Source: Solibaculum_A intestinale
GTDB lineage: Bacteria > Bacillota > Clostridia > Oscillospirales > Acutalibacteraceae
Assembly (NCBI RefSeq): GCF_040096205.1
Contig: NZ_JBBMFD010000006.1
Coordinates: 62,001-126,000 of the forward strand
Direction of reading: 5' to 3'
DNA: 64,000 bases
How positions within the stretch are numbered: the first letter of the stretch is position 1; each line of letters begins with the position of its first letter. The notes under the pieces were generated by a model that saw only the letters and a program-made list of their open reading frames with translations, did not search any database and had not been told where the DNA came from. A program made the translations under genes and the position numbers. This document shows, one piece after another, positions 44,292 through 53,338 of this stretch.

Positions 44292-45311
44292 ATGGAAACG
44301 GCACTGCTCAACGGAACGAAGAAAGAAGATATCGCAAAAGCCGCCGTTCTTCTGAAAGCGGGAGGCTTGGTGGCCATTCCTACCGAGACGGTATACGGCC
44401 TGGCGGCGAACGCGCTCGACGGCAGCGCGGTTAAGCGGATTTTTGAAGCCAAAGGCCGCCCGCAGGACAATCCCTTGATCGTGCATATCGCGTCTCTGGA
44501 TACCCTACCCAAGCTGGTGGCCTCTGTGCCGGATGAGGCGCTGGCGCTGGCGGACCAGTTCTGGCCGGGGCCTCTGACCATCATTTTGCCCAAAGCCTCT
44601 TGCATCCCGGATGAAGTGTCCGCCGGGCTTGAAACGGTGGCGGTGCGCTTTCCCTCCCACCCGGTAGCGAGAGCCATCATTGAGGCAAGCGGCCTGCCGC
44701 TGGCCGCTCCATCGGCCAACACCTCCGGCCGTCCCAGTCCCACCAAGGCCGAGCATGTGCTTCATGACCTGCGTGGAAAGATCGAAGCGGTGGTGGACGG
44801 AGGCGACTGTGGCGTCGGGCTCGAATCCACCGTGGTTTCACTGGCCGGAAACCGGCCCAGGCTCTTGCGCCCGGGTGGCGTCACCCATGAGCAGCTCGAA
44901 GAGGTACTCGGTGCTGTGGAGATTGACCCTGCCGTTACCCACGCGGTGCAAAAAAATGCGGTGGTGTCCTCTCCCGGCATGAAATACAAACACTATTCAC
45001 CCAAAGCCAGGGTGGTTATTCTAAAGGGCGGCGGGGAAGACTATATCCGGTATGTAAACGCGCACAAGCGAGAGGGCGCGGCAGCCTTGTGCTTTGATGA
45101 GGACGTTGCCGCTGTGCAGGTGCCGGCGGTTTCTCTTGGCCCTGAAAAGGACGGGGAGGAGCAGGCACGGCGCCTGTTCGACGCTCTGCGGACGATCGAC
45201 CAATTGGGCGCCGTTCTCGCCTATGCCCGCTGCCCGGAGCAGACAGGCGTGGGGCTTGCCGTTTATAACCGGCTTATTCGCGCCGCCGCATTCGAGGTGA
45301 TCGAACTGTGA
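44292..45311 (+). CDS. ywlC: L-threonylcarbamoyladenylate synthase (Sua5/YwlC type)
   Basis: 339 residues. The TsaC domain (about 5-205) has AGGLVAIPTETVYGLA, KGRPQDNPLI and SANTSGRPSPT. It is followed by a Sua5-specific C-terminal domain (about 230-339) linked through a HYSPKA motif. It makes the intermediate for t6A modification of tRNA. GTGAGGA precedes the ATG at 44292, four bases after the prfA stop codon. Its stop overlaps coaE (GTGA). Confidence 0.94.
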   Translation: METALLNGTKKEDIAKAAVLLKAGGLVAIPTETVYGLAANALDGSAVKRIFEAKGRPQDNPLIVHIASLDTLPKLVASVPDEALALADQFWPGPLTIILPKASCIPDEVSAGLETVAVRFPSHPVARAIIEASGLPLAAPSANTSGRPSPTKAEHVLHDLRGKIEAVVDGGDCGVGLESTVVSLAGNRPRLLRPGGVTHEQLEEVLGAVEIDPAVTHAVQKNAVVSSPGMKYKHYSPKARVVILKGGGEDYIRYVNAHKREGAAALCFDEDVAAVQVPAVSLGPEKDGEEQARRLFDALRTIDQLGAVLAYARCPEQTGVGLAVYNRLIRAAAFEVIEL

Positions 45312-45919
45312 GTCATGTAATCCTAGGGTTGACCGGCCCCACCGGCGCGGGGAAAAGCACGGTCGCCGGCCTCCTTTCCGGCCTGGGCTTCGCCGTCGTC
45401 GACGCAGACCTAGTGGCCCGGGAGGTCATGGAGCCGGGTTCCCCTCTGCTTTTGGAACTGAGCGACCGGTTCGGGTCGGACATTCTTCGGGAAGACGGGT
45501 CCCTGGACCGCAGGCTTCTAGCTGCACGGGCCTTTTCCAGCAAGGAAGGGAGCGCCGCTCTCAACGCCATTACCCACCCGGCCATCTGCCGGCGGGCGAA
45601 AAGCCGGATGGAGGCTTTGGCAGCGGCTGGAAACTCGTTTCTTTTGTTTGACGCGCCCCTGCTTTTCGAGAGCGGTGCGGACCAAATCTGCGACGTTACC
45701 GCCTGCGTGGTGGCCGATGAAGAAACACGGCTTGCCCGCATCATGGCAAGGGACGGGATCAGCCTGGCTGAAGCACGCTTGCGTATGTCCGCCCAGCCGC
45801 CCGCGTCCTTTTATACCGATCGGTGCGACTATGTGCTCGAAAACAACGGGGACGCCGCGCATCTGAACACACAGGTAAGGACGCTAATGGAAACACTTCG
45901 CAGGAGGATGACCGGATGA
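45308..45919 (+). CDS. coaE: Dephospho-CoA kinase
   Basis: 203 residues, final step of CoA synthesis. The P-loop is GPTGAGKST (about 10-18), followed by DADLVAREV and the LLFDAPLLFE motif. GTG at 45308 is the start and the gene overlaps both neighbours by four bases. CoaD is encoded 6 kb upstream. Confidence 0.94.
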   Translation: MSHVILGLTGPTGAGKSTVAGLLSGLGFAVVDADLVAREVMEPGSPLLLELSDRFGSDILREDGSLDRRLLAARAFSSKEGSAALNAITHPAICRRAKSRMEALAAAGNSFLLFDAPLLFESGADQICDVTACVVADEETRLARIMARDGISLAEARLRMSAQPPASFYTDRCDYVLENNGDAAHLNTQVRTLMETLRRRMTG

Positions 45920-46509
45920 AGGGCAAAAAGATACTGCTGGGTACGGTCGTCGGGATTCTGGTGCTGGCGGTGGCGGTGCAGGTGCTCCGGTTTGGATACA
46001 CCCAGTTTATGCACAGCTCTTATCCCCGCCCGGAGGAATATCAGGCCCTGGTCACTCAGGCGAGCGCGGACACCGGCGTCAACGAGGCGCTGATCTATGC
46101 GGTCATCCGCACAGAAAGCGGCTTTCGGCCCCAGGTGGAGTCCCACGCGGGCGCCATCGGCCTGATGCAGATTACCCCCGCCACCTTTGATTGGATCCGG
46201 TTCATGACCGGGTGGGACGAGCCGCTGACCTCGGAGGACTTAAACGATCCCGCGGTCAACATCAAATACGGCACTCAGCTCCTTTCCATTCTGCTGACCG
46301 AGTTTGAAACCCAGGACGAGGCGCTGGCCGCCTATAACGCGGGCCGTAGCCGGGTCAATCAATGGCTTAAAGACCCGGAGTGTTCGAAGGATGGGGAAAC
46401 CTTATCGTACATTCCCATTGAAGAAACCCGCAATTATGTCAAGAAGGTAGAGGACGCGCGGCAAACCTACCAGCGTCTTTATTACGATACAGCCAGTTCG
46501 CAGAAATAA
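45916..46509 (+). CDS. Membrane-anchored lytic transglycosylase
   Basis: 197 residues. One N-terminal helix (about 5-25) acts as anchor. The SLT domain (about 50-180) shows the catalytic Glu in RTESGF, the GLMQITP motif and the AAYNAG motif. The enzyme cleaves glycan strands of peptidoglycan outside the cell. The ATG at 45916 overlaps the coaE stop (ATGA), after AGGAGG. Confidence 0.92.
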   Translation: MKGKKILLGTVVGILVLAVAVQVLRFGYTQFMHSSYPRPEEYQALVTQASADTGVNEALIYAVIRTESGFRPQVESHAGAIGLMQITPATFDWIRFMTGWDEPLTSEDLNDPAVNIKYGTQLLSILLTEFETQDEALAAYNAGRSRVNQWLKDPECSKDGETLSYIPIEETRNYVKKVEDARQTYQRLYYDTASSQK

Positions 46510-46550
46510 AAGAAAAACGCGGAAATTTTCCGCTGATGGAGGGATTTATC

Positions 46551-47951
46551 ATGGAACAAAACTTTGACGCTCTGAAAAAGCAGCTGCTCATGACTCGCAA
46601 GAACCTAGCGGTGGGCCTCTCTGAGGGCGACGTGTCCAAAGCCGACGGGTACTGCGACGGGTACAAGGCATTTTTAGACCAGGCGAAAACCGAGCGGGAA
46701 GCGGTAAACTATGCCGAGAACGCCGCCCGGCAGGCGGGCTTCGTCCCCTTTGCCTATGGAAAACAATACGCGCCCAACGACAAGGTATACTTTGTCAACC
46801 GCGGCAAGGCGATCATTCTCGCCGTCATCGGCGAAAAGCCGCTGACCGAAGGGGTGCGCATCACCGCCGCCCATATTGATTCCCCCCGGATCGACTTAAA
46901 GCCCAACCCGGTCTATGAAGACGGGGAGCTTGCCTATTTCAAGACCCATTACTACGGCGGCATCAAAAAGTACCAGTGGACGGTAATGCCCTTGGCGCTT
47001 CACGGCCGCATCATCAAGAAGGACGGCTCTGCCGTGGACGTGTGCATCGGCGAGGAGGAGAGCGACCCGGTATTTTGCATCACCGACCTGCTGCCCCACC
47101 TGGCGGACGAACAGATGAAGCGCACGCTCGCCCAGGGTATCAAGGGCGAGGAGCTCAACGTGGTCATCGGTTCGCGTCCTCTGGGAGAAGCCAAGGCCAA
47201 GGAAGACGAGCTTGTAAAGCTCCATGTCCTGCGCTTGCTCAACGAAAAGTATGGCATCGTGGAAGCGGATTTCCTTTCCGCCGAGCTGACTCTGGTTCCC
47301 GCCCACAAAGCCAAGGACGTGGGTCTCGACCGGTCCCTTGTCGGCGCTTACGGTCATGACGACCGGGTGTGCGCCTACCCGGCCCTGACCGCCATTCTCG
47401 CGTGCGATCGGCCCAAACACACGGCGGTCACCGTCCTCACCGACAAGGAAGAAATCGGTTCGGACGGCAATACCGGCCTCAACTCCGCTTATCTGAAAGA
47501 CTTTATCACCGCCCTGTCGGACGCGGCCGGCGTACCGTCCTACGTGGTGTTGGCCAACTCCGAATGCCTCTCGGCGGATGTAAACGCCGCCCTCGATCCC
47601 ACCTGGCCGGACGTGAGCGAGCCGCGCAACAGCTCCTATGTCAACTACGGTGTAGTGGTCACCAAATACACCGGCGCCAGAGGCAAATCCGGCACCTCCG
47701 ACGCTTCCGCCGAGTTTATGGGAAAGGTGCGCCGCCTGTTTGACGAGCACGGCATCAAGTGGCAGATTGGCGAGCTTGGCAAGGTGGACGCCGGCGGCGG
47801 AGGAACGGTGGCCATGTTCATCGCGTCGCTGAACGTGGACGTGGTGGACGTAGGGGTTCCGGTCCTCTCCATGCACGCCCCCTTTGAGCTGGTCAGCAAG
47901 CTGGACGTGTATATGGCCCATCAGGCATTTCATGTATTCTTCCAGGCATAA
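46551..47951 (+). CDS. M18-family aminopeptidase
   Basis: 466 residues of the M18 zinc aminopeptidase family (LAP4/ApeA type). The metal ligands are visible in AAHIDSPRIDL (His, Asp), YGHDDRVCA (Asp), DKEEIGSDG (catalytic Glu pair), and the C-terminal SMHAPFE (His). The enzyme probably removes acidic or neutral N-terminal residues as an oligomer. TGGAGGG lies 7 bases before the ATG at 46551. It ends in a terminator. Confidence 0.93.
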   Translation: MEQNFDALKKQLLMTRKNLAVGLSEGDVSKADGYCDGYKAFLDQAKTEREAVNYAENAARQAGFVPFAYGKQYAPNDKVYFVNRGKAIILAVIGEKPLTEGVRITAAHIDSPRIDLKPNPVYEDGELAYFKTHYYGGIKKYQWTVMPLALHGRIIKKDGSAVDVCIGEEESDPVFCITDLLPHLADEQMKRTLAQGIKGEELNVVIGSRPLGEAKAKEDELVKLHVLRLLNEKYGIVEADFLSAELTLVPAHKAKDVGLDRSLVGAYGHDDRVCAYPALTAILACDRPKHTAVTVLTDKEEIGSDGNTGLNSAYLKDFITALSDAAGVPSYVVLANSECLSADVNAALDPTWPDVSEPRNSSYVNYGVVVTKYTGARGKSGTSDASAEFMGKVRRLFDEHGIKWQIGELGKVDAGGGGTVAMFIASLNVDVVDVGVPVLSMHAPFELVSKLDVYMAHQAFHVFFQA

Positions 47952-47956
47952 GCGGA

Positions 47957-47995
47957 AAAGAGGCACTGCTCTATATAGCAGTGCCTCTTTTCCTG
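47957..47995 (+). terminator. Terminator after the M18 gene
   Basis: AGAGGCACTGCT pairs with AGCAGTGCCTCT around a 6-base loop, followed by TTTTCC. Confidence 0.9.
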
Positions 47996-48300
47996 CAGCC
48001 AACGTCCAACAGAAAACAAAACCGGTTTGCCTGTTGTTTGTTTGTGCAAGCCTGGAACACAGACGACAGGAATAGAAAATCCTGTATTCGAATCGCATTC
48101 CTAGTAAAACAGTAATTTCTTCAGCCGGCCTGGGGCCTTTTCCGGATTTTCCTCAGGAAGAAGAGAAACGGTTTTTGTAGCCGGATTAGATGCTTGTTCA
48201 CTTACAAGCTATACGACTTTGAGGCTCTATTCTCTTTTTTCCTGTCCTTTTTTTTTCTTACTGCGCCGACTACGGCAGGAAATTCGATTTTATGGTGGTT
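47996..48300. other. Non-coding gap before CIRCE
   Basis: No gene or convincing RNA element is visible. A T-rich stretch at 48231-48259 is the main feature. Confidence 0.4.
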
Positions 48301-48333
48301 TATAATTTAGCACTCTATTATATCGAGTGCTAA
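48301..48333 (+). promoter_or_regulatory. CIRCE operator (HrcA site) with -10 box
   Basis: TTAGCACTC (48307-48315), nine-base spacer, GAGTGCTAA (48325-48333). Both arms match the CIRCE consensus exactly. A TATAAT at 48301-48306 abuts it, so HrcA binding would block the promoter. The -35 region is weak. Confidence 0.95.
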
Positions 48334-48417
48334 ATTTACGGTTTGTTCATGATTCGAATGGACTTTTTTCATATTTGAGAGGTAGTATGCAGATAGCAAC
48401 AAAAAGGGTGTGATGAT

Positions 48418-48951
48418 ATGAGCAAGACCGTATCCCGTATTCTGTGGGTAGTCGCCGGAGTGCTTTTGATGGCGGCCGGTGTGATCTGTCTGGCGTGGCC
48501 CGGCGTCGCGCTTACGACCCTGGCAGTCTTTTTAGGCATCGTAATGTTGATCTCCGGTGCGGTGGACATCGTTATCTTTGCCAAGGGACATACCTATATG
48601 CACGGCTCTGGCTGGTTTTTGGCGGATGGGATTCTCACCGTGATTTTGGCGCTTTTCGTCCTATTCAACCAGGCCTTTACCATGCTCACCTTGCCCTTTA
48701 TTTTCGGTATGTGGCTCCTTTTCTCCGGTATTTCCAAGATCGTCAACTCCTTTGATCTGAAAATGATCGGTGTGCGGGGCTGGGGTTGGTTTTTGGCACT
48801 GGGTATCCTGTTCGTGGTAGGCGGATTTTTGTCCTTCCTGGACCCGGTGGCGGGCGCACTGACTTTGGGTGCCGTGACAGGTGTGATTTTGATTCTGCAG
48901 GGGATCGGGTCGGTCCTGCGAGCCTTCTTCTCAGGTCGTTTTCTGATGTAG
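48418..48951 (+). CDS. HdeD-like DUF308 membrane protein under HrcA control
   Basis: 177 residues with six hydrophobic helices in three pairs. Repeated Gly-rich turns (GVLLMAAG, GIVMLISG, GILFVVGG) are the DUF308/HdeD pattern. HdeD is linked to acid and stress resistance, but its mechanism is unknown. The CIRCE operator 85 bases upstream strongly implies heat-shock control by HrcA. GGGTGTG lies before the ATG. It is a single gene ending in a bidirectional terminator. Confidence 0.85.
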   Translation: MSKTVSRILWVVAGVLLMAAGVICLAWPGVALTTLAVFLGIVMLISGAVDIVIFAKGHTYMHGSGWFLADGILTVILALFVLFNQAFTMLTLPFIFGMWLLFSGISKIVNSFDLKMIGVRGWGWFLALGILFVVGGFLSFLDPVAGALTLGAVTGVILILQGIGSVLRAFFSGRFLM

Positions 48952-48969
48952 AGCCTTTTTATGGAGAAA

Positions 48970-49015
48970 CAAAAAGCGGAATCTGGACAACAGCGTTCAG
49001 GCTCCGCTTTTTTCT
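48970..49015. terminator. Bidirectional terminator
   Basis: AAAAAGCGGA and TCCGCTTTTT arms, with an inner TCTG/CAGG pairing, between convergent genes. Confidence 0.8.
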
Positions 49016-49736
49016 ATTGCGTTTGTCCCGTCCTGTTCTTTTCTTCGCCGAACACTCGTGCAATCGGCGCCAAAAGCGTTTCCTTCCCCAGGTATTCCTC
49101 CGCCATCCGGTACGCTTTTGCCAGATCTAAAATATTGTCCCGGTCTCCGTGGCAGTCGCTTCCTAGAACTATGGGCATCCCGCATCGCAGAATGGACAGG
49201 GAACGGCGGCGAGTGAACATCTGTACCAGAGAATATCCATTGATCTGGATGATCAGGTCACTGTCCGCATACCGGCGAAGAAGATCCCGGCTGTTTTCTG
49301 CCGGGAAGCGTTCCAGATGGGCGATGATCGGCCGGAGTTTATGCTCCTCCATTACTTGGTCCAAAGAACGAAAGACTGCCCTGCCCCAGAAGGTGTAGGG
49401 CAGCTCGATGAGAATAAAGCGGGTTCCTTCGATGCAAAGCCGGTCTAGCCCTTCCAGCTCGGACACGCCGGTAGACAATTGTACCTCCGCGGCGGTCCGG
49501 ATCTGCGGCACCGGCTTACCCCGTTCCGTTATGACCTCTTCGAGCCTTGCACGCGCTTTTTTCCGGCGGGCGAGGAATTCCTCAATGGAATTTTGCTTGA
49601 GATAAAAATGAGGCGATACCACCACGGTCTCTATTTTGTGGGCAAGCTCGGTTTGCAGCATCGCCATAGATTCCCGCGTGGTCTGGCAGCCGTGATCGGC
49701 CCGGGGAAGAAGATGAGAATGAAAATCCACATACAT
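49014..49736 (-). CDS. CpsB/CapC-family tyrosine-protein phosphatase (PHP type)
   Basis: 240 residues of the manganese-dependent PHP-domain phosphatase family. Metal-binding motifs are DFHSHLLP (residues 4-11) with DHGCQT, SPHFYL (near 40), EVQLS, IAHLERF and GSDCHGD. It would dephosphorylate the BY-kinase encoded just upstream on the same strand. The ATG at 49736 with AGAGGA upstream matches family starts. It is separated from the kinase gene by a terminator. Confidence 0.9.
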   Translation of the reverse strand: MYVDFHSHLLPRADHGCQTTRESMAMLQTELAHKIETVVVSPHFYLKQNSIEEFLARRKKARARLEEVITERGKPVPQIRTAAEVQLSTGVSELEGLDRLCIEGTRFILIELPYTFWGRAVFRSLDQVMEEHKLRPIIAHLERFPAENSRDLLRRYADSDLIIQINGYSLVQMFTRRRSLSILRCGMPIVLGSDCHGDRDNILDLAKAYRMAEEYLGKETLLAPIARVFGEEKNRTGQTQ

Positions 49737-49764
49737 TAGGCATTCCTCTTTTCCATCGGAGAAA

Positions 49765-49805
49765 AAAGCCGGCCCTGGGATATTGAGTCCCAAGTCCGGC
49801 TGTTC
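49765..49805 (-). terminator. Terminator between kinase and phosphatase genes
   Basis: AGCCGGACTTGGGA pairs with TCCCAGGGCCGGCT, with a mismatch near the middle, and a T run follows on the minus strand. It would lower phosphatase expression relative to the kinase. Confidence 0.8.
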
Positions 49806-49810
49806 TTTCC

Positions 49811-51238
49811 TCAGTTGTGATCGTTGTTCTTGGTCTTGTCCGTGTCGGAGTAGTACCGTGCGTATTTATAATGATACGCGTATCCATATTTATAGGTGTA
49901 GCCCGAACCTAGGTTGTGATGGCGGATGTCGTTGAGCACCATACCCACGATTTCCGCGCCCGCCTTATCCAAGCGTTCCACTGTATCGGTGATCATTCGA
50001 ATGGTGCATTCCTCCTGTTTGATGACGAACACGACGGTGTTGACGTATTTCATCAGAAGCATAGCATCCGAAATGATACCTACCGGCGGCGTGTCGAAAA
50101 TGATATAATCGTATTGCGCCTCTACCCCTTCGAGCAGTTCGTTAAAGTCGATCAGGGAGAGAAGGTTGGAGGATTCCTTGCTCGGATAGATGCACGGCAG
50201 AATATCGAACCCGTAGTCGGTCTTCAGAATGGCCGACTGAGCGGGAATTTCCTTTTCGATCAGAGAATGAATATCAATGGCGGCCTTATCCGGTGCAATC
50301 CGCCGGTAAACCGTGGGCCGCTTCAGGTCCACGTCTAGCAAAAGCACCCGCTTGCCCGCTTTTACCAAGCTCATAGCAGTATTGATAGCGACGGTGGACT
50401 TGCCTTCCGACTGATGGGTGCTGGTAATCATAAACCTCTTCACCTGTAGCTTTTCCAGCTCCCGCATCAGGATGATGGAATAGGAAGCGTAGGCTTCCAG
50501 AAAACTGTCGGAGATGTCGTTGTCGGTGACCAGATGGGCGCGTTTTTTGTCCCTTCCCTTGACGTGGGGAATTTCGCCGATCACTTCGCTGTCAAAGTTC
50601 TGCTCCACATCCCTGGCGTTTTTAATCTTGGTAAAGAGCAGGCTATAGACTACCACACCCAAGCACATGGCCAGAAATGCAACCACGGCGAAGACGAGAA
50701 TATTCTTGAGCGGAGCGAAGGGGATGGGAGCGGTAGGCTCCTTGGGCTGGTCGAGCACGTTGACCGATCCGGTTTTCAAAGTATCGTTAATCACCTGAGG
50801 GGAATAGACCATCATTTGCTGAGCGATGTTATAAGAGAGCTTCGGATCCGTGGTGGTCACCTGGATTTTTACAAGAGGCGTGTTTTCCGTGACGGAAACC
50901 GAAACAAAGGACTTGACCTTCTCCGCCGACAAAGTCAGGTCCAAAGCGCTGCAAACCTGCTCCGCCACCCGGTCGCTCTTGACGATTTCCGAAAAGGTGT
51001 CCACCAGGCGCAGGGTATCGGTGGTGTTTAATGGGTTCGAGGACTGCTGGGTGACGTTGAACACCATAGTAGCAGTGGTGGTATATTGGGGAATATGGGT
51101 TGCATATGCATAAAAATATCCCCCGGCAGCGGCGGCGGCCGTCACCAGCAGGATCAGCCATTTTTTCCGCATCAGCCAATAGAGGAGATCGCCCAAAGAG
51201 AGCTCGTTGCGATCTGGGGAGCGTCTTTTTCGATTCAT
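49811..51238 (-). CDS. Wzz-type chain-length protein fused to BY-family tyrosine kinase
   Basis: 475 residues. The N-terminal Wzz part has helices at about 25-47 and 178-203 flanking an extracellular domain. The C-terminal tyrosine kinase has the Walker A' motif HQSEGKST (275-282), the second motif LLLDVDLKRP (299-308) and DYIIFDTPP (about 376-384). The tail is a Tyr-rich cluster (nine or more Tyr), the autophosphorylation site. Fused Wzz-kinase is the proteobacterial layout, while many Firmicutes have two proteins. I start at 51238, with GAGG nine bases upstream, although an ATG five codons earlier is possible. It probably controls polysaccharide export or length. Confidence 0.9.
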   Translation of the reverse strand: MNRKRRSPDRNELSLGDLLYWLMRKKWLILLVTAAAAAGGYFYAYATHIPQYTTTATMVFNVTQQSSNPLNTTDTLRLVDTFSEIVKSDRVAEQVCSALDLTLSAEKVKSFVSVSVTENTPLVKIQVTTTDPKLSYNIAQQMMVYSPQVINDTLKTGSVNVLDQPKEPTAPIPFAPLKNILVFAVVAFLAMCLGVVVYSLLFTKIKNARDVEQNFDSEVIGEIPHVKGRDKKRAHLVTDNDISDSFLEAYASYSIILMRELEKLQVKRFMITSTHQSEGKSTVAINTAMSLVKAGKRVLLLDVDLKRPTVYRRIAPDKAAIDIHSLIEKEIPAQSAILKTDYGFDILPCIYPSKESSNLLSLIDFNELLEGVEAQYDYIIFDTPPVGIISDAMLLMKYVNTVVFVIKQEECTIRMITDTVERLDKAGAEIVGMVLNDIRHHNLGSGYTYKYGYAYHYKYARYYSDTDKTKNNDHN

Positions 51239-51301
51239 ATCCGAAAACCTCATATTTCTAAATATTGCAAAGATTTTTTATCCATATCGTCGCAAGAATA
51301 A

Positions 51302-51330
51302 ATTATAGCTTTTTTATCGAACCATGTCAA
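51302..51330 (-). promoter_or_regulatory. Consensus promoter of the BY-kinase gene
   Basis: On the minus strand TTGACA (51330-51325), 17-base spacer, TATAAT (51307-51302). Confidence 0.92.
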
Positions 51331-51395
51331 TTCGGGAAAATGTTGCCTTGCTTGTCCGTTTGGACTCCGGGTGCCCGTTTCAATGAGCCGGATCT

Positions 51396-51677
51396 TCAGA
51401 GAAGCACAACGCAAAGCCCCGCCGTGAGAATCTGCAGCGCCAGGATCGCCGGAAGACCCGCCATGAATTTTTTGTGCCGGGTTTTGTGACGGATGAGCAG
51501 CATGCTCGCAAGCATAGCCAAAGCCCCGCCAAGGGCCGCCACCGTAAACAGGGTGCTTTCCGGAATTCTCCAGTGTCCCTGTCTGGCCGCACGTTTGTCG
51601 TAAAGAGTGAGGGTAAGTGCCGCCCCGTTTGCCAGCAGCCAATACCAGAGGAAAACCGCAAGATCGTTTTGAGGCAT
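51396..51677 (-). CDS. DUF1294 membrane protein
   Basis: 93 residues. Three hydrophobic segments (about 5-25, 42-62 and 75-92), with YDKRAARQGHWRIPESTL and RHKTRHKKF in the loops, match the DUF1294 family (YsdA-like). Its function is unknown. AAAGGCAGG lies before the ATG. Confidence 0.88.
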   Translation of the reverse strand: MPQNDLAVFLWYWLLANGAALTLTLYDKRAARQGHWRIPESTLFTVAALGGALAMLASMLLIRHKTRHKKFMAGLPAILALQILTAGLCVVLL

Positions 51678-51713
51678 AGGGAGCCTGCCTTTCCGCCAAA
51701 GTCCGGCAGTATT

Positions 51714-51743
51714 TTGACAAAGTTTTAGCCTTAACCATATTAT
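51714..51743 (+). promoter_or_regulatory. Promoter of the lipoprotein gene
   Basis: TTGACA at 51714-51719, 18-base spacer, TATTAT at 51738-51743. Confidence 0.7.
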
Positions 51744-51816
51744 AATGAGATTGTTTGTTTGTCAACGAAAACAGTACCCGCACAAGTCGATGGAACTCAG
51801 AAAAGAGGCGGCGCCA

Positions 51817-53109
51817 ATGAAATCCATTCGTTTTATTATAACCATTCTGCTCGGTGTATTCCTTCTGTCCGGCTGCACCTTGTCCTCGGCCCCTTCCGGC
51901 GTGGAGACGCTCGGCTCCCTTTACGCACCGGTGAAAGAGGACGAGCCGGACTTTGCCTATCCCCAGTCGGCCCTGCTGACGCCCAAAGTTTCCGGCGGCG
52001 CTCCTTCGTCTCAGGACGAGCTGCGCGGCGTGTGGATTTCCTATCTGGAGCTTGGGTTCCAGGGCCTCGATGAGGCGGCGGCTGCCGCCCGCCTTGCGTC
52101 CATGTTCGATCAAATCAGCGCCTTCGGGCTGAACACGGTGTTTTTTCAGGTTCGCCCCTTTGCCGACGCCCTTTATCCCACCGAGCTTTTCCCCTTCTCC
52201 CATCTGCTCACCGGCGAGCAGGGGAAGGACCCCGGCTACGACCTTTTACAGCTGGCCGTCACCGCCGCCCATGAGCGGGGTCTGAAGCTGCACGCTTGGC
52301 TCAACCCCTACCGTATCCAGCTCAACACCGGCGAGGTCTTGGTGCCCGAAGCTCTCGATACCGACGGCCCCTACGCCAAATGGAGTGAGGCGGGCTGGGT
52401 GGTGCAGACGGGCAGCGGCCAGTATTTGAATCCCAGCATCGCCGAGGTCCGGGACCTGATTGCCCGGGGCGCGGCGGAGGTGGTGAGCAGGTATGGGGTA
52501 GACGGCGTCCAGTTCGACGATTATTTCTATCCCGACGACTTCGGCGACAGCGACCAGGCCCAGTACGACGCCTATGTAGCGGCGGGAGGCGCCCTGTCGC
52601 GCGACGACTGGCGGCGCGAACAGGTAAACGAGCTGATGAAAGCGGTTTACAGCGCCGTCAAGGCGGCCAATTCTGCCGCGGTTTTTGGTGTCAGCCCAGC
52701 GGCGGACATTGAGAAAAACTATGCAAACAAATATGCCGACGTAGCCAAATGGGGAAGCGAACCGGGCTATGTGGATTACCTGATGCCGCAGGACTATTTC
52801 GGCTTTGAAAACGCAAAAATGCCCTTTGAGGCTGTAGCGGAGGAATGGTCGAAACTGGTGACTGCGCCTGAGGTGCGGTATTATCTCGGTCTGGCCGCCT
52901 ACAAAACCGGGGAAGAGGACGCCTATGCCGGCACGGGAAAGGGGGAATGGCAGACTCACGACGACATTCTCAAGCGGCAGGTGGAGTTCAGCCGCCAAAT
53001 TGCAAACTGCAGCGGTTTTTCCATTTACAGCTATTCCTCTCTGTTCGGGGAGAATCCGAATGCCATTCGTCAAACAGAAAGAAACAATTTATCCAGCTTA
53101 TTGAAATAA
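51817..53109 (+). CDS. Lipoprotein glycosyl-hydrolase-like protein (DUF187/YngK type)
   Basis: 430 residues. A type II signal peptide ends in the lipobox LLSGC. The mature part is a GH10-like/DUF187 TIM barrel (about 65-400) that starts ELRGVWISYLELG. It shows NTVFFQVRP, HAWLNPYR, GVDGVQFDDYFYP and a final DYLMPQDYF region. Acidic residues in QFDDY are likely catalytic. Family members hydrolyse extracellular glycans and probably peptidoglycan. The ATG at 51817 after AAAAGAGG matches the signal peptide. Confidence 0.9.
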   Translation: MKSIRFIITILLGVFLLSGCTLSSAPSGVETLGSLYAPVKEDEPDFAYPQSALLTPKVSGGAPSSQDELRGVWISYLELGFQGLDEAAAAARLASMFDQISAFGLNTVFFQVRPFADALYPTELFPFSHLLTGEQGKDPGYDLLQLAVTAAHERGLKLHAWLNPYRIQLNTGEVLVPEALDTDGPYAKWSEAGWVVQTGSGQYLNPSIAEVRDLIARGAAEVVSRYGVDGVQFDDYFYPDDFGDSDQAQYDAYVAAGGALSRDDWRREQVNELMKAVYSAVKAANSAAVFGVSPAADIEKNYANKYADVAKWGSEPGYVDYLMPQDYFGFENAKMPFEAVAEEWSKLVTAPEVRYYLGLAAYKTGEEDAYAGTGKGEWQTHDDILKRQVEFSRQIANCSGFSIYSYSSLFGENPNAIRQTERNNLSSLLK

Positions 53110-53130
53110 ACTACACAAAAGCAAGGGCTG

Positions 53131-53176
53131 ACCGCCGGGATTCGCTGATAAAATGCCGAAAACCGGCGGTTTTTTG
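53131..53176 (+). terminator. Terminator of the lipoprotein gene
   Basis: ACCGCCGG (53131-53138) pairs with CCGGCGGT (53163-53170), followed by a T run. Confidence 0.75.
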
Positions 53177-53338
53177 CAAAGTTTACAGATTATTAATTGT
53201 AATTTTCCCCTGCAGTCTGTAAACTGACTCTATTATGTAAATACTGTAGACGGACGTAAAAGCAAAATGAGACGTTTTGCTTTTTTCTTCTGCCAAAATA
53301 CAGGACAAAACCATTGCACAAGGGAATGAAGTGAGCGG

